Source: Acephala macrosclerotiorum
Lineage: Eukaryota > Ascomycota > Leotiomycetes > Helotiales > Mollisiaceae
NCBI GenBank assembly: GCA_014904845.1
Contig: MU119226.1
Location: 310,001 to 374,000, forward strand
Length of the DNA stretch: 64,000 nt
Direction: 5' to 3'
Every line of letters starts with the position of its first letter. The first letter of the stretch is position 1. Below the pieces are notes generated by a model. It worked only from the letters and a program-made list of their open reading frames with translations, made no database searches and was not told the origin of the DNA. Made by a program: the position numbers and the translations under genes. Below, piece after piece: positions 23,048 through 34,654 of this stretch.

Positions 23048-24461
23048 CTACCTCTTACTCCTACTCCCCAGCTCAACAAAACTATACCACGCGGCTCCCA
23101 CAAGCGTAACCACCATCCCAACACCATTCAACATACTAACTTCGACACCAAATACCATTATTCCTAGCAAAATCGTGAGACATTGCTTTACGTTCCCACA
23201 CACCGTCATCGTCAGGGCACCCGTGGTTTTATTCGTCGAGAAACTCGAGATATTGAGCACGAATGCCAACAATCCATTGCCCAATAGAGCTAAAGTGAGT
23301 TGGGAAGATGGCAGAGGGAGGGTCGTGAAGTAAGACCCTGGAGTGGTGGTGTTGATATCTGGGAGGGATGCGAGTGCTAGAGAAGAGGTGGAGGTGAAAC
23401 AGTCGGAGAAAGATGATAGTTCGCCAGAGAGATAGGAGTAAGTGAGAGCTTGGATGAATGCTAGTGGTGACATTCTGAAGAGGATCTCGAGGGGTGAGAG
23501 GGAGAGGGGACCAGTCATTATGCGGTTTGTTACCACGGTCTACCCCAATCATCAGCATTGGACTTTTCGAAAGTTGAGGGCGAGGGGAAAGAGGAGAGGG
23601 AAGGAAGGACCTTAACAGCAGCAAGTATGACTCCCAACAGCGTGAGGATGAACCCGATAGTCGTGAAGTAATAATCCCCATAAGTCGCGAGTCCGACACC
23701 GAGCACAATCGGGATGAGTGAGAGGTATACTTTCATCGAGTACGATCTCTTGAACCTTATCCGATAGATTAGGATCGTGAAAATTGGAGTTGTGGATCGC
23801 ATGATTTGGTGGAATGGCATCGATACCATCGCCCTTCATTTCTCATCAGCAAAGGCTTCGGAAAGCAGGGGGAAGAAAACTTACAAGGAAACATTCGAAA
23901 TAGCAATGTTAATCGTAAACAAGAACGAGAACAATACCAATGTAACATGCTCCCTCGAACTCAATTTACTCAGAATGAAATCTCCTCTCAACAGCAGAAC
24001 ATAACATCCTATGCTCGCTGAGCCGGTGTGGAGGGCTGTGAGAAGCCATGGGTATGCGAACTTTTGAAGTCATTAGCCATCAACCCCTCACTTTCATCCC
24101 ACCTCCTTATCAGATCAGGTAAGAAAGGGAGGAGAAGAAGAAGAAGAAGAAGAAGAAGAAGAAGAAGAAGAAGAAGAAGAAGAAGAAGAAGAAGAAGAAG
24201 AAGAAGAAGAAGAAGAAGAAGAAGAAGAGAGGAGAAACTCACATGTCCCAACACAGCCTTGTTATAGATCGTCAACCCAACATTGCACAGGAAATAAACG
24301 CTCAGATACGCAAATTTCGTCGTCGCAGGAACGCTATACTCGGAATCTATCCTAGGACTTAACGCCGGCGACACGATTCCTTTCCCCTTTCCTCCGGTGA
24401 GGAGGTGTTGATGTTGAGCTTCGATATCCACCTTCTCGTTTTTCGTTTGTGGTTGTTGCAT
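23048..24461 (-). CDS. Triose-phosphate/nucleotide-sugar family transporter (TPT domain)
   Basis: Polytopic membrane protein of the drug/metabolite transporter superfamily, about 369 residues. Family members exchange phosphorylated sugars or nucleotide sugars across Golgi, ER or organelle membranes; the substrate cannot be read from sequence. Exons on minus are 24461-24243, 24060-23885, 23833-23611 and 23539-23048, and all phases agree. A cytosolic N-terminus (MQQPQTKNEKVDIEAQHQHL) precedes about ten helices. Family hallmarks are FLCNVGLTIYNKAVLGH near residues 57-73, FAYPWLLTALHTGSASIG at the start of exon 2, AMVSMPFHQIMRSTTPIFT at the start of exon 3, and NVKQCLTILLGIMVFG near the end. A non-templated-looking loop of about 50 residues (Ser/Thr-rich, FSDCFTSTSS) sits between late helices. 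Intron 1 holds a long AAG/CTT microsatellite. Confidence 0.9.
24132..24228. repeat. (GAA)n microsatellite, about 32 units
   Basis: An almost pure GAA/AAG run on plus (CTT/TTC on the coding strand) inside intron 1 of the transporter gene. It accounts for about half of that 182-nt intron, which is longer than the other two (51 and 71 nt). On the coding strand it supplies pyrimidine-rich sequence upstream of the acceptor. Confidence 0.95.
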
Positions 24462-25084
24462 GTTGGAAATGGTCGTGCAAGCGGATGCGAGAGATGAACT
24501 TCAATATCCGAAGCGCTGGGGGAGATTGCGGAGCTGAAAATTCAAACGAAAGTTGAAAACTGAGGATCCTGTCCAGAAACAGCAGGAACAATAATCCTTT
24601 CCTTTCCCTTCCGTTCCATCAGCGAAATAAGGCAGTCATCATTAACGCATCGCGCCGCATTAATTGATCTGATCTAGATCTGACAACTGCGTTTGTATCC
24701 GTGTTTGAAAAAGAAGGAAGGACCGACTCTTCATAAGATTTCCCTTAGCATGCCGTGGGGTACCCGGTCGGTGTACCTTTCATTTTGGGTCTAAGACAGA
24801 AATAGGTGGGCTGGCTGCATGTGGCGCCTAAGGGAAGCCTTGATGCGTTCACTACGGGAAAGCCTGTAAACACGGCTTGGACGGTAGATAATGACCCCGC
24901 GAGATATTGTACATGGGTATCGGCATTGAGATCCGGAAGTGTGATCGGAGGTCCAGTCGGTGGTGGCATGTGGCACTGCGGATTATGGATACGTTGTTAC
25001 AAAAGAACGGTGTTTGGTGGAGTATTGTGGCACGGAAGGACTTCATGATTCAATGTTGTCTTCATTGGTTGTATTGTACGAGAT
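24462..25084. other. Transporter 5' flank and GT34 3' flank
   Basis: The 5' flank of the transporter gene and the 3' flank of the glycosyltransferase gene, both transcribed leftward. Nothing else was recognised. Confidence 0.4.
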
Positions 25085-26542
25085 TTACGATGTTGGGTAC
25101 AGGGCTGGTAATCGTCCTCCCTCTGCTAATTGTGTGGCTATCTTGACAGGACCACTTTGCGTGAGTCTTACCGCTTCTGCTGCGACATTACTGTAGGGAG
25201 CCTTGTTCTTTGATGTGGGATTGACATGCATCGTTGGATCGACCACTGGTGGGCGGTTTTTCCCTGGGATGTGGATTGACTTTTCTTTCTCTTTGGAGTC
25301 CTTGCCCTGATTTTTCGTGGCTTGCCCTCCCTTCTCTTTCCCTTTGAAGCCCTTACCCCGATTTTTCGCGGCTTGCTCTCCCTTCTCTTTCTCGTGTTTC
25401 CACCCCATGGAGATCCTATTCGCAGTGATATTCCAGAAGAACTCGGCCTCTGATTTCAACTCCACCTGTCTGGTAACATTACTCCATTCTGGAAGATATT
25501 GTTCCGCTCTTTCCAACCAAGGTGTCATCCAACTATCCCTGACGTTTGTGGTGCCCGCAAAATGCACAAGCATATCACCTCGCATGACTTTCCATGGTTG
25601 TACAATATGTCCATTTCCATCAGGATATATCTCTTTTGTGCCGTTGTCGAAGAGATTCCCAGTCATATTGTGATTAAAGATCCAGTCCCAACTTTTCGAG
25701 AATGCGTTGTTGATGGGTAGAGAATTGAACCAGCGCATTGGCACATCTGCCCAGTTTTCTGTTCCTCCGAGATGTCCGCCTTTGATTAGGAAGGAGTCGG
25801 GGGATTGGAGGAGCCATTGAAAGGCGCTTTGGTCTCTGAATCGATCTCTTGCGAGCTTGTCTGCTTTGTAGAGGGGATATGCGAGAACGGCGGAGAGTAT
25901 GGAGACCGACCAGGGATGAACTCGCAGCCCAAAAGCCCCAGAATTGAGGCCATCCCAGTTGCTGGCCATAAGAAGGTGGATGTTGGCGACCTCAGGGATG
26001 TGGGAAGGAGGAAGGAATATTTCGAGGGGTGTATGAGGGTTCAAGACCACAGTGTCTGCGTCAAACCAACTATGCCATCATTAGCAGAAGCACCAGAACA
26101 GGAACCGACAATTTCAAACATACAATATCCATTCCAACCTTTCAGATTCTGGCTTCGTCAACTCGGCGACGATGATAGACATGAGATAAGCAGGCTTGCT
26201 CCAAGCACCTCTCGGTCTGCCCTGCTTGTCCCTCTCAGACAAATCTCCCACCAGCTCGCCCGTCGCGATAAAATGTCGGTATCCATGGATCTCGTTCTGC
26301 ACTTCGTGACTGCGTAACGCCCTGTGGATGATCGTCGAGTTGAGGGTGTTCGCCGCCACTGTAACTTTTGCAATGCGTGCCTGTCTCGAAGGTACATGAG
26401 CCACGTCGGTGAAAGGACTGGGTGTATCTGGCCTGGGTATCAACACCACGACATCAGCATGATATGCCAGCCATAGATAGCATAAACAAGCCAGGACACT
26501 GGTGACGATGATCGGGCGAAGCAGCCGACGATGGAGCATCAC
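25085..26542 (-). CDS. GT34-type galactosyl/mannosyltransferase (GMA12/MNN10 family)
   Basis: Predicted Golgi type II membrane glycosyltransferase, about 467 residues. Exons on minus are 26542-26124 and 26069-25085, joined in phase through a GTATGT...TAG intron. Residues 8-31 form the signal anchor (LLRPIIVTSVLACLCYLWLA). The junction recreates the family core WIFWFDADTVVLNP, whose DxD motif binds the nucleotide-sugar metal ion. Other family landmarks are GAWSKPAYLMSIIV upstream and ASNWDGLNSGAFGLRVHPWS, then HFAGTTNVRDSWM downstream. In yeast such enzymes extend alpha-linked mannan or add galactose in the Golgi. The C-terminal 100 residues are unusual: Lys/Gly-rich with a repeated unit (EKGEQAAKNRGKGFKGKEKG, then GGQATKNQGKDSKEKEK). 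The donor sugar cannot be deduced. Confidence 0.88.
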
Positions 26543-29353
26543 GAAGTCACTCGTTCATGCTTGGCGGGCATTCAATTCCATGGACGAGGTGATATTCGAT
26601 GGATACAGAAATTGAAATCGAGATAGAAGACAAATTGCTCTAGGATTATGTAAGTGCGGCTGCCGATGCTGTACAGTATCGATTGGTCCCCGGATACGGA
26701 GTGTCAATACTAGTAGACAACCCTTTCTCGGGGTGCTAGCCTCAATCCGCAATCAGCTAGGTCTGCTGCATGGACATACGTAACCCATGTCTTGCCCCGC
26801 GCTTCCTCCCACGGCACGGGAGGCGGCACCATCTGTTCATTGGATGCAAACGGATCATATTGGGTGTTGTCGCATTTCGTCGAACTCTGAGGTTGATATT
26901 GTATTTTGATGCCAAGCTGCCAAGCTGCCAAGCAATCCGGCGAGGACGGCGCCACGAAAAGCTTGTTTCTGCCAAGAGACTACAGATGATCTGATAGAAT
27001 CCGAGTCGTGATGAGAGCTTCAAAGTCCTCAAAGGTCGTGATGAACGAGCGCCGCTCTAGACTTTGGCGCTTGCGGTGTGGAGTCGTCGCCGGCCAAATA
27101 TATCCACCTTTTAACCTTAAAAACAACCACTCATATGCTTATCTCAACCCACGTTTTCTCAAAAGTTGGGACCCTTCTCTATTTGCAGGTCTCAAGGCTT
27201 GCGAGCATAAATCTTTCCCATGTTCATAAGCCCTCGTGCTCCGGCGTGGAACCTGCTCGATTGGGGAGTCGGGAATGCGGTTCGGTACCGAAATTCTACA
27301 GCCTATCAGACACACCACCCTGGCTTTCGTGGGGCTGCGGATGGGAAAATCTCTCTTCATGTGAGGACTTGCTCCTTTTCTTCCCGTCTGCATCAAGACA
27401 CCAACAAGCTATCTTGAACCATCCTTCGAGTCTTCGTATCTCTCTTGTTGCGCCTTTAGAATATTCTTCAAGGAACGGAAGGTCAGTCAGCCGTTACACG
27501 TGACTGCGTGACTGAGTGGTCCGGGTGGTCCGGACTTCATCTTATTCGTCCCGAAACAGTTGTCTTGTCTACTCTGTTCTCCAAATTTCATTTTCAAACT
27601 ACTCGTGTTCTTCTTGCCTTGTAGAAATGACACGGTACGTCGGGACACATTTCCGAGTTTGAAGTGTGGCCAAGTGGAACGATAACCCCTTACTCGAGGA
27701 AGAAAACCATCACCAGAAAAAGAAATTCGTGGGTTAAAGTGATGATCAATACATTCGGTATGATCTCCGAGCTTCTATATAGCCTGACTTCCCGGCCGAC
27801 GGCCTATTCAGCTTCGAAACCGCGATCCACAATACTGGAAACTAGCTAAACGCATCATACCAAGATGTAGAGATTGGAGATAGATGAGTTTATATACCCA
27901 TACCCATACCCATGTACCATTATCCCTTATCTCGTGATATGTGAGAAATCAATGATAGAAAAATTCAAGCCAAACGAAACTTGGAACCAAGAATCTAGGG
28001 CTAGTAAGGGACGGCGTCAATTGAGGAGTTGGAAACTATGCTCCCTCAAGGCAGCATGAAATTATGTTGCATATCGCGACCTCTCTTTCTCCTTTTCCTA
28101 CATTCTTTCTCTTCTACCTTCTTCTTCCCTTCTGTTGTCCTTTTTGCGAAGAAGTTGTGTCAATGATCAGCCGTCGCGTTTTGGTATGAGGAAGTGAGAG
28201 CAAGAACCATCATGGTACACATAGAGAGAATTGAATCTGGAGGAAATGCCAGCAAGGAGAAGAAAAAAGTGAATGAGACTCTCGAGAAAAGTGAAGCCTC
28301 TTGACTGAGTCTTCGATACCTCTCTCTGACGATTGAACTGAGACTTCTCGGCACCTAGTCAGCTCTATCTTGCCGCACCTTCCATCAGCTTCGCCAGTAC
28401 TTCCCTAGAAACAATCGGCCTCGAGTGCTTTGTGTTCTTCTAACAACTGATCAAGGACTCTCTTTCGCTCGACTTCTATTCTCGTGAGAACCATGTTCCT
28501 CTGGAATACAAATACTGCAGAATCTGCAGTCAAAGAGCCCATCAAACTTCCAACCAAATGGCCCAAGAAAGAGAGGGAAGCAGCCAGCATGCCCAGCACC
28601 AGAGACTCCTGTCCTATCACCCGATGGCTTCTTTCGCTACTTGCATGTTGATTTGAAAGTCGATGGCCTGAAAGAGTGGCCTTGGAGCATATACCGTAAC
28701 CGATGAGCATGGTGATGTGAGGATCCGCAAGTTAGGGACACTTGTCGGCACGTATGGAAGTGAGACTGGAAGGCGTGGAATCAACGCGTCAGGAAAGACT
28801 AGTGGTGGTGGAAGAGTAGCTCGAGGTTTAACACTTGGAGTAGCGAATCGAAATTCGAAACTGAAATTCCGTCCCAAGAATCGACTCTTCAGTCGTGTTC
28901 GTAACTGGACAATCGCCGCTGCCTTAGTGTCCGTGTCATAGCTGGAGACTGAGCTCCGTAGAAGGAACCAAATTCTGGAGATCTTCACAGAGAAGAGGGA
29001 AGAGCGGTGAATGGTGCTCCCGAGACATGAGGCCCCCATGATGAGGACATCTCCGGCCATTCTTTGACAGATGACCGAGACTTTCACTCAAAGTAAGTCA
29101 GATCTATTCTTCAATGCTATCACCAATGCTCCGGCTTAGACAATTGTCTCTCGACGGCTTTGTCTTCGTTCCGTCGTTGAGTGAGAGTCCTCGTTCGCTG
29201 CACTATCAGGTAATGCGAACCTTCTTCTGATGAATATAACTTCTCCTGTAATTCTACCTAGTGCCATTACATCCATATCTCAACAATAATGGTAATCGCC
29301 ATACCTTCAGCATATATAAAGTTGTCAGCCCCAAGCCACAGTAGCCAGCAACA
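26543..29353. other. Long gene-poor stretch
   Basis: About 2.8 kb without a supported gene. The longest frame is minus-strand 28617-29087 (156 codons), overlapped by another at 28405-28710. Neither has a recognised domain, and they switch frame across each other, so they may be decayed coding sequence or chance. A short CCCATA tandem run occurs at 27895-27912. No transposase or reverse transcriptase motif was seen. Confidence 0.4.
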
Positions 29354-30035
29354 ATGTCGCACAGTACAGAAGCTCCCCGACCGCTTTTTTCTGTGTCCAG
29401 CCCGATAATCCATACACCGTGTTCCAGCAGAACGGCGAAAATTCCGGCTTCACTTCAAATGGGCATTATCTGATAGACCACTGCCATTAGATCAAGAGGG
29501 AGAAGATAGAAAGCCACTTGGAGTGGGCCTCCAGACCAGATGGATCAAGTCCATTCATTTCCGTTTTCGACAACCTAGGTATGTTTCCCGTCCTCTTCTC
29601 TCCTCCCATGAAAAAACAGGTCTAACAAAGCACACAGAGCATGCCGAAAAACGCGTCAAACAACATCTCGACCAACGTCCGCCAGATCGAGATATTTTCA
29701 TCGCGCAAATCGACGCCTCCCCCCTCCGCTTCGAGTCTTTGGACATGAATTTTTAAATTCAGTATACCACCACCGATGGGCATGTTGTCAACACTGAAAT
29801 TCGAACAGTTCATCTTCCCGCTTTGGTAGCAAATGATGGGACGACTTTCATTCCAGTGAAGGCGGCATGGCGACATCTGTGGGTTGATGGTATGATGGGC
29901 CAAGAAATCGGAGTGGCTTGCTTTGGATCATATTCCGATGAGTATGATAACCAAGATCCGGAAGGCTTGATCGGTCCCAATGTTAGAACCAGGGGTGGTT
30001 CAGGATCCACACTGTGGGTGAAAGGTGAGAGGTGA
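29354..30035 (+). pseudogene. Decayed fungal gene, DUF7587-like
   Basis: From the ATG at 29354 (MSHSTEAPRPLF) the reading shifts frame near 29398 into DNPYTVFQQNGENSGFTSNG, meets TAG at 29488, then continues in frame as IKREKIESHLEWASRPDG and SPFISVFDNL. A clear intron follows (GTATGT donor, CACACAG acceptor, phase 1), joining to EHAEKRVKQHLDQRPPDRDI and FIAQIDASPLRFESLDMNF. A TAA at 29754 interrupts, and the same frame continues with IQYTTTDGHVVNTEIRTVHL to a stop at 30035. The SPFISVF core followed by a helix with His/Arg and a DRDIFIAQID strand resembles, from memory, the fungal domain DUF7587. The two nonsense codons would be CAG and CAA before a C-to-T change, both in CpA context. I infer one former gene inactivated by at least three lesions. 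Confidence 0.6.
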
Positions 30036-30428
30036 AGGAAAGATTGGTCGTGGAAGAGGTGTGGTGGTGGTGATTGAGATATTGAGATCCACAACGTTGC
30101 GGTCGTGAGTCATCCAGTAACAGAGAATTTGAAGTCCCGTCCAAGAATCGAACCTTCATTTGTGGTCTGTGTTGGGTTTGTCGTCCCTCCGGACTCGTTG
30201 CAATGCTCGAGGAGAGAAGTTTGCTGCTATACAGGATGCCAAGCGTCTGGGCTCTCTCCGTTGAGTGTGCATCTTTCAAGATGTCCACGCAGGTCCGGCA
30301 GATGCGCATTCGACACCAATCCACTGAGTAGTGGATCGAAAGACCCGACGATATCCTAGCATCGAGGATTTCTCACGCACTTCAAACGCTCGTTCGAAGT
30401 CATCGAGCATCCCAGCTGCTCTTTCATC
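30036..30428. other. Intergenic, no gene seen
   Basis: Separates the pseudogene from the 3' end of the surface-protein gene. A minus-strand frame at 29983-30324 overlaps the pseudogene and looks like a shadow. Confidence 0.4.
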
Positions 30429-32066
30429 TCAAGGTCCAGGCCGAGCTACTTCTTTCCTAGGAATTCTCTGATGCCTCGCCGGCACACCCGATAATTCATG
30501 CCTCTCCTCCTCTCCAGCCTCAACGACCCCGTGCTCCGCGGCCAACTCTTGCGCTTCCCCACCAGTCGGCAACTCCTCCACAACTCCATTCTCTCCCAAT
30601 TCATGTCTCTCCCCATCCGTCATCAACTTTTTCCTCTTCACCTCTTCACTATCTATCTCTGCTTTCCCATCTGTGCCGATATTCGTTTCCTCCAGTTCTT
30701 CAGTCTTCCCTTTCTTCGCCTTCCTGCGTCTCAAGAAGAAGAAAACCCCGGCGGCCAGAGCGAGAACTACAACCACTCCAACAACGATGCCAGCTATCGC
30801 GCCTCCGGAAAGACTTGAACTTGAGGAGGCAGTGGGAATTGTAGTGCTACCAGAACTTGCGGATGAGGTGGAAAGTCGGACGTGCGTCCCTAGACAGACA
30901 TATGTTCCCGTTATGACAGATCTAGATTGATCTGCGTCAAAAGCCGAGCAATTGAAATTCGGATCCGAAGACTGGAGACTGAATGAGCCGTTCCCTGATG
31001 TGAGTACTGGCATATCGACACTGACTTTGGATTAGCGAATTGAAGGCACGCTTGTAAGGAATTCTGGATAGTATACCTTGTGAGATTTCCACTAATCGTG
31101 ACGGCTCCAACACCGCTTAATTTGTCGAAGCTGAGGGAGGACAATCCGGTATTGTTTGCAATGTCGATAGAGCCAGCTGACAGCAACCCTTGAAACGAGG
31201 TACCATTAAGTTTAGCATTGCTATGCATTGTCAGAGCATCAGAAATGACGGATAACTTGTCAACAGCAAAGCCCGAAATATATGTACCCTGGAGCAATAG
31301 TGCACCAGAAACGAAGCTTAAGGACGGCAACGAAATTTCCGAAACATTGCTCAAGGTGATTGAACCAGCCGAAGTTAGGTCCGGAAGAGAAACATTGGCC
31401 GCATTTCCATTAGCTTCAATCCAAATGCCCACTTTCGCCGTCTCTAAGGGTAGAGAAATAGTCTTCAAACGACTATTATTAAGGATTTGAACACTGTCCG
31501 CATTCTGCAAATTAATCCCATCTAAACTCGACAAGAACGAGTTCTCAATGACAAGATTAGACACTGATAACAACCCAAAAGTGAAGGTGAATTCGCTAAC
31601 AGCTGGCAACCCGCTGAAGGCAATTGTATCAACAGCAGTAAGCTGTGGAAAGCTCAAAGCAGACAGGAGCGTGACATTGTTGATGGCGAATACTCCATCG
31701 ACTCGTCGCAAGCTGTCGCTGCCTAGAGATGTGAGACCGCCAGAATTCTCTACGAAGAGGTCCTCGAGGATCTCTTGGACGCCGTCGATGTTGATGGTGC
31801 CGGAGGCTGAGGTGGCGACTGCGATGCTGCCGGAGAACACGGTGCAGCTTGATAATGCGGATGCACTAGCTTGGTTACTGATTGTGAGTATAGTGCCATT
31901 GTTACCGCAGCCTGTAGATATTTTAGATTAATACTCTCATGTTTGATGGAATAACTTCACCGTTTTGCCCAGTTGTTGTAGACTGACAGTGAACTGTCTG
32001 GAGAATGCAAAACAAAGCTATTGGGAACCAAAGACACGATTGACATTGTACCACTCGAATGAGCAT
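30429..32066 (-). CDS. Cell-surface protein: secreted repeat ectodomain, one membrane span, cytosolic tail
   Basis: About 510 residues from minus exons 32066-31961, 31911-31077 and 31020-30429. The introns are 49 and 56 nt, with consistent phases. Exon 1 is a signal peptide: MLIRVVQCQSCLWF, then PIALFCILQTVHCQS. The next 280 residues consist of degenerate strands rich in Ser, Leu, Asn and Gly (SLDGINLQNADSVQILNNS, SLPDLTSAGSITLSNVS, GAVTISGNLT). This is the solenoid pattern of receptor-L-domain or Ecm33-like fungal cell-wall proteins. A Cys-containing region and a Ser/Thr stalk (STSSASSGSTTIPTASSSSS) follow, then a membrane helix (GAIAGIVVGVVVVLALAAGV), a stop-transfer RRRKAKKGK and an acidic tail of about 120 residues. 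Ecm33 itself ends in a GPI signal, so the cytosolic tail points instead to a sensor or adhesin. Function is inferred only. Confidence 0.78.
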
Positions 32067-33538
32067 CTTGAAATAGAGATTAGAAAACGTCTAGTGCAGT
32101 TCCAGGATGCTGGATGTTTGTGTAGGAGGAATCGTGAGCTTTTCCATCCAGCGAAGAGGAAATGTAAGGCTCCTGGGCGCTGGTCTGCTTGTGCGGCACA
32201 GCCCTGTTAACTCGCAAGTTGACAAGAGATTGGCTGAAAGTACGATTGATTGGCTGATTCGTTACGAGAGTGTAACAGAGTATTTCCCAAAATAGTTGAA
32301 GGATTTGATTGTACTCCGCCATCCTATTTGACAGCCGATCTTCTTCGGTATTGTAACACTTTAAATTGACAGGATTGGATTGGATTGGATTCATTTATAG
32401 TCCGCGGCTGCCGTTAGGCAATTGGACTGCACGTGGTCCGAATTGAAAGGTCCTATTCCAATTGAGAATTTCCATCTATCACGTGTTGTAATATAAGATC
32501 TCGTCGAAGGTCTTTATTACTTCCCTGGCTATTTCGCACAAGTCTCCTTAACATTTATTAGTCGTTTCAGAGACACGGAGCATGATACAATCGAAACATC
32601 TTATTTGTTTCAAAACACGGTTTCTTCTGCATGCCTATGGAGTTGGCAGATAGATGGGAACTGTACTAGCAAGGTAGACTTACATTTACTTTGATTGCAT
32701 GAGCAGAATGGCGACGCTCGACCCCGAAGAGACGTAAAAGTTGCCCGCTCAATAGGTTGCATAGTTCATGAAGCATTGCGCATAGTATACAGCCAGGCGC
32801 CACAACGCAAATGAGACGCAAACTCGAAAGAGCGACATCATGCCTGCTGTACTGGTGCGGCTACAATGTCTGCCCTAATCCTAGCATGTCTTTTGAGATG
32901 GCAAACGAAGCAGAACGTAATTGACTGACTTGGATATTGTACTCTTGTTTTGAACTAACTTTCACGAACTCCAAAGTGGGAACAGACATTTTCAGTGCAT
33001 GAAAACAACTGACTATAAGTAACTCTTGTAGTTCATGCGTGGTAGACATCATGGGTATTTAGGTTTTAAGTTGAATTCCTTGATTAAATTTTTTTATTAT
33101 AGTAGAAACTCTATGCTAAGCTATGTGTGGGCAATAGGGCTAGGCCCTTCGCTCAATTAGTAAAATGAAGCGGCACGCCCACTGACTCGATGCCAGACCA
33201 CAGCTACGCACAAGAATAACGATAAACCAAGGGGTCAACATATCAACAGCATCGCGTGGATCAGGTGTAATGTCGAGATCCAAAAACCACGAGGATTTAG
33301 TGCGCACGGAAGACACGAGCTTACTCGCACATATTAAAGAGTCCTTCTATGTCTTTTCATCGGATTGCTGCAAATACACCTGTCTTAGCAGTATGCCATC
33401 CCTCAATTGGGGTAAGCTGCGAGAGGTTGGGTGAATGCTGCTGACAGGGTAAAGGAACAGACCAATAGACGAAAAGCACATGCATAACGGAAGGGTATCT
33501 GGAGTGGTTTGAATACAAGTGTCCGTGATGCAACCGCC
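32067..33538. other. Intergenic, no gene seen
   Basis: Contains a short GGATT tandem run at about 32371-32390 and otherwise AT-leaning sequence. No tRNA cloverleaf or sizeable frame was convincing. Confidence 0.4.
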
Positions 33539-34654
33539 TTAAAATTGGTAATCGCGTAGATATATTGAGAGTCGTGAGATAGGAGTGCTCCAACGGTTCT
33601 CTTCGTCAGGAACGAGACAATCTGGTATCGCTCTTCTCGCAACTTGAGACAATTGGCACTTCTGGAAGTGGTCCAAGTATCCTTTTGCAGAGAAGGCTGT
33701 TTGCCAATTGAGCAGTCCGCGTGTCTCATCGTGATGTCTATATCCTGATAGACATGCTCTGCATCGCACTCCCCAGTCCAGCCTTCCACTTTCTCGGTCA
33801 AGAAAGGGAATTCTGACCATTGCCATGTATCGAAAAGGGACCTCCTCTCTTTTGTCGAGTTGCTGCAACGTTTGTGGAAGAGGTATTCTTGCTGTTGCCC
33901 TTTTTGATCTCCTCACTGGAGCTGGTGCCAGAGATGATGCGTGAGATGATGCGTTTGCACACTTCGTCTGCGCCATTTTAGCCGCAACGGCTGAGGATGT
34001 GCGGACCAGCGATATTCGGTTTCGATGATATTTTCGATGGTAAGAAAACCGGCCTGGAACACTCAGCAATGTCGGCAGTGTACGCATCGCCTCGGTATCG
34101 AGACCAAATTTTTGCCTTGCTGAAAACGCAGTGATGCATTGCAGGTCTTCGGAATCGGCGATGCATATGATGCAGTATCGATGAGCAGTAAACATGTCGA
34201 GAAATCCTCCATATTGTCCACAACCGAAGCAAGCTTGTGTGCAGAGCGCTTCGAAAATATCCTCGGTGGTGAAGTGTACAGCCATCTGCGTAGAGAGCAA
34301 CCCGCGGAGGACATCGGGAGCATGCTGAATGATCGCCTTGTACGGTGTAATATTGTCCACAAGAGTACGAGCGTGCCAATTGACGGCTCTGAAGTTGGTT
34401 AGACTTTGCAAGTCAAACATTCTGAGAATTGAATCAATGATCTCAAGAGGAAAGCATTCAAGGTTTCCGAAGTCGGAAATAGGAGCAGAAGATTTCGCAT
34501 CGCGTGGTTCAAGTCGACCATTGTCCAGTGGGCAGCATCTTTGAATTGATTCGGCTTGAATCATTTTTGGGCCGTAGCCGTATTCAATATCCGCATATGC
34601 TCGGTCGGTGAGAAAGCCGAGTTCAATCTCCGTCAGGATTGTAGGGGAAGCCAT
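33539..34654 (-). CDS. F-box domain protein
   Basis: Single-exon gene of 371 residues starting at the ATG ending at 34654 (MASPTILTEIELGFLTDRAY). The frame is open further upstream, but those residues look like leader. An F-box-like segment lies near residues 67-110: LECFPLEIIDSILRMFDLQS, then LTNFRAVNWHARTLVD. The following region is Cys-containing (ALCTQACFGCGQYGGFLDMF, RYCIICIADSEDLQC), and a basic segment (PVRRSKRATAR) precedes a C-terminal part with WGVRCRACLSGYRHHDETRG. The paired Cys residues suggest metal binding in the C-terminal half, which is seen in several expanded fungal F-box families. Such proteins usually bridge Skp1/SCF ubiquitin ligase to a target; the target here is unknown. 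Confidence 0.72.
   Translation of the reverse strand: MASPTILTEIELGFLTDRAYADIEYGYGPKMIQAESIQRCCPLDNGRLEPRDAKSSAPISDFGNLECFPLEIIDSILRMFDLQSLTNFRAVNWHARTLVDNITPYKAIIQHAPDVLRGLLSTQMAVHFTTEDIFEALCTQACFGCGQYGGFLDMFTAHRYCIICIADSEDLQCITAFSARQKFGLDTEAMRTLPTLLSVPGRFSYHRKYHRNRISLVRTSSAVAAKMAQTKCANASSHASSLAPAPVRRSKRATARIPLPQTLQQLDKREEVPFRYMAMVRIPFLDRESGRLDWGVRCRACLSGYRHHDETRGLLNWQTAFSAKGYLDHFQKCQLSQVARRAIPDCLVPDEENRWSTPISRLSIYLRDYQF

Noticed and set aside
24009..24267. Poly-Leu or poly-Arg frames over the GAA repeat
   Set aside because: They are direct translations of the microsatellite and lie within an intron.
28405..29087. Overlapping minus frames of 156 and 101 codons
   Set aside because: The two frames overlap and neither shows a domain, consistent splice sites or codon regularity; kept only as a note on the gene-poor stretch.
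30105..30180. Sequence with GTTCGATTC on minus, resembling a tRNA T-arm
   Set aside because: The stem does not pair and no acceptor, D or anticodon arm can be drawn around it.
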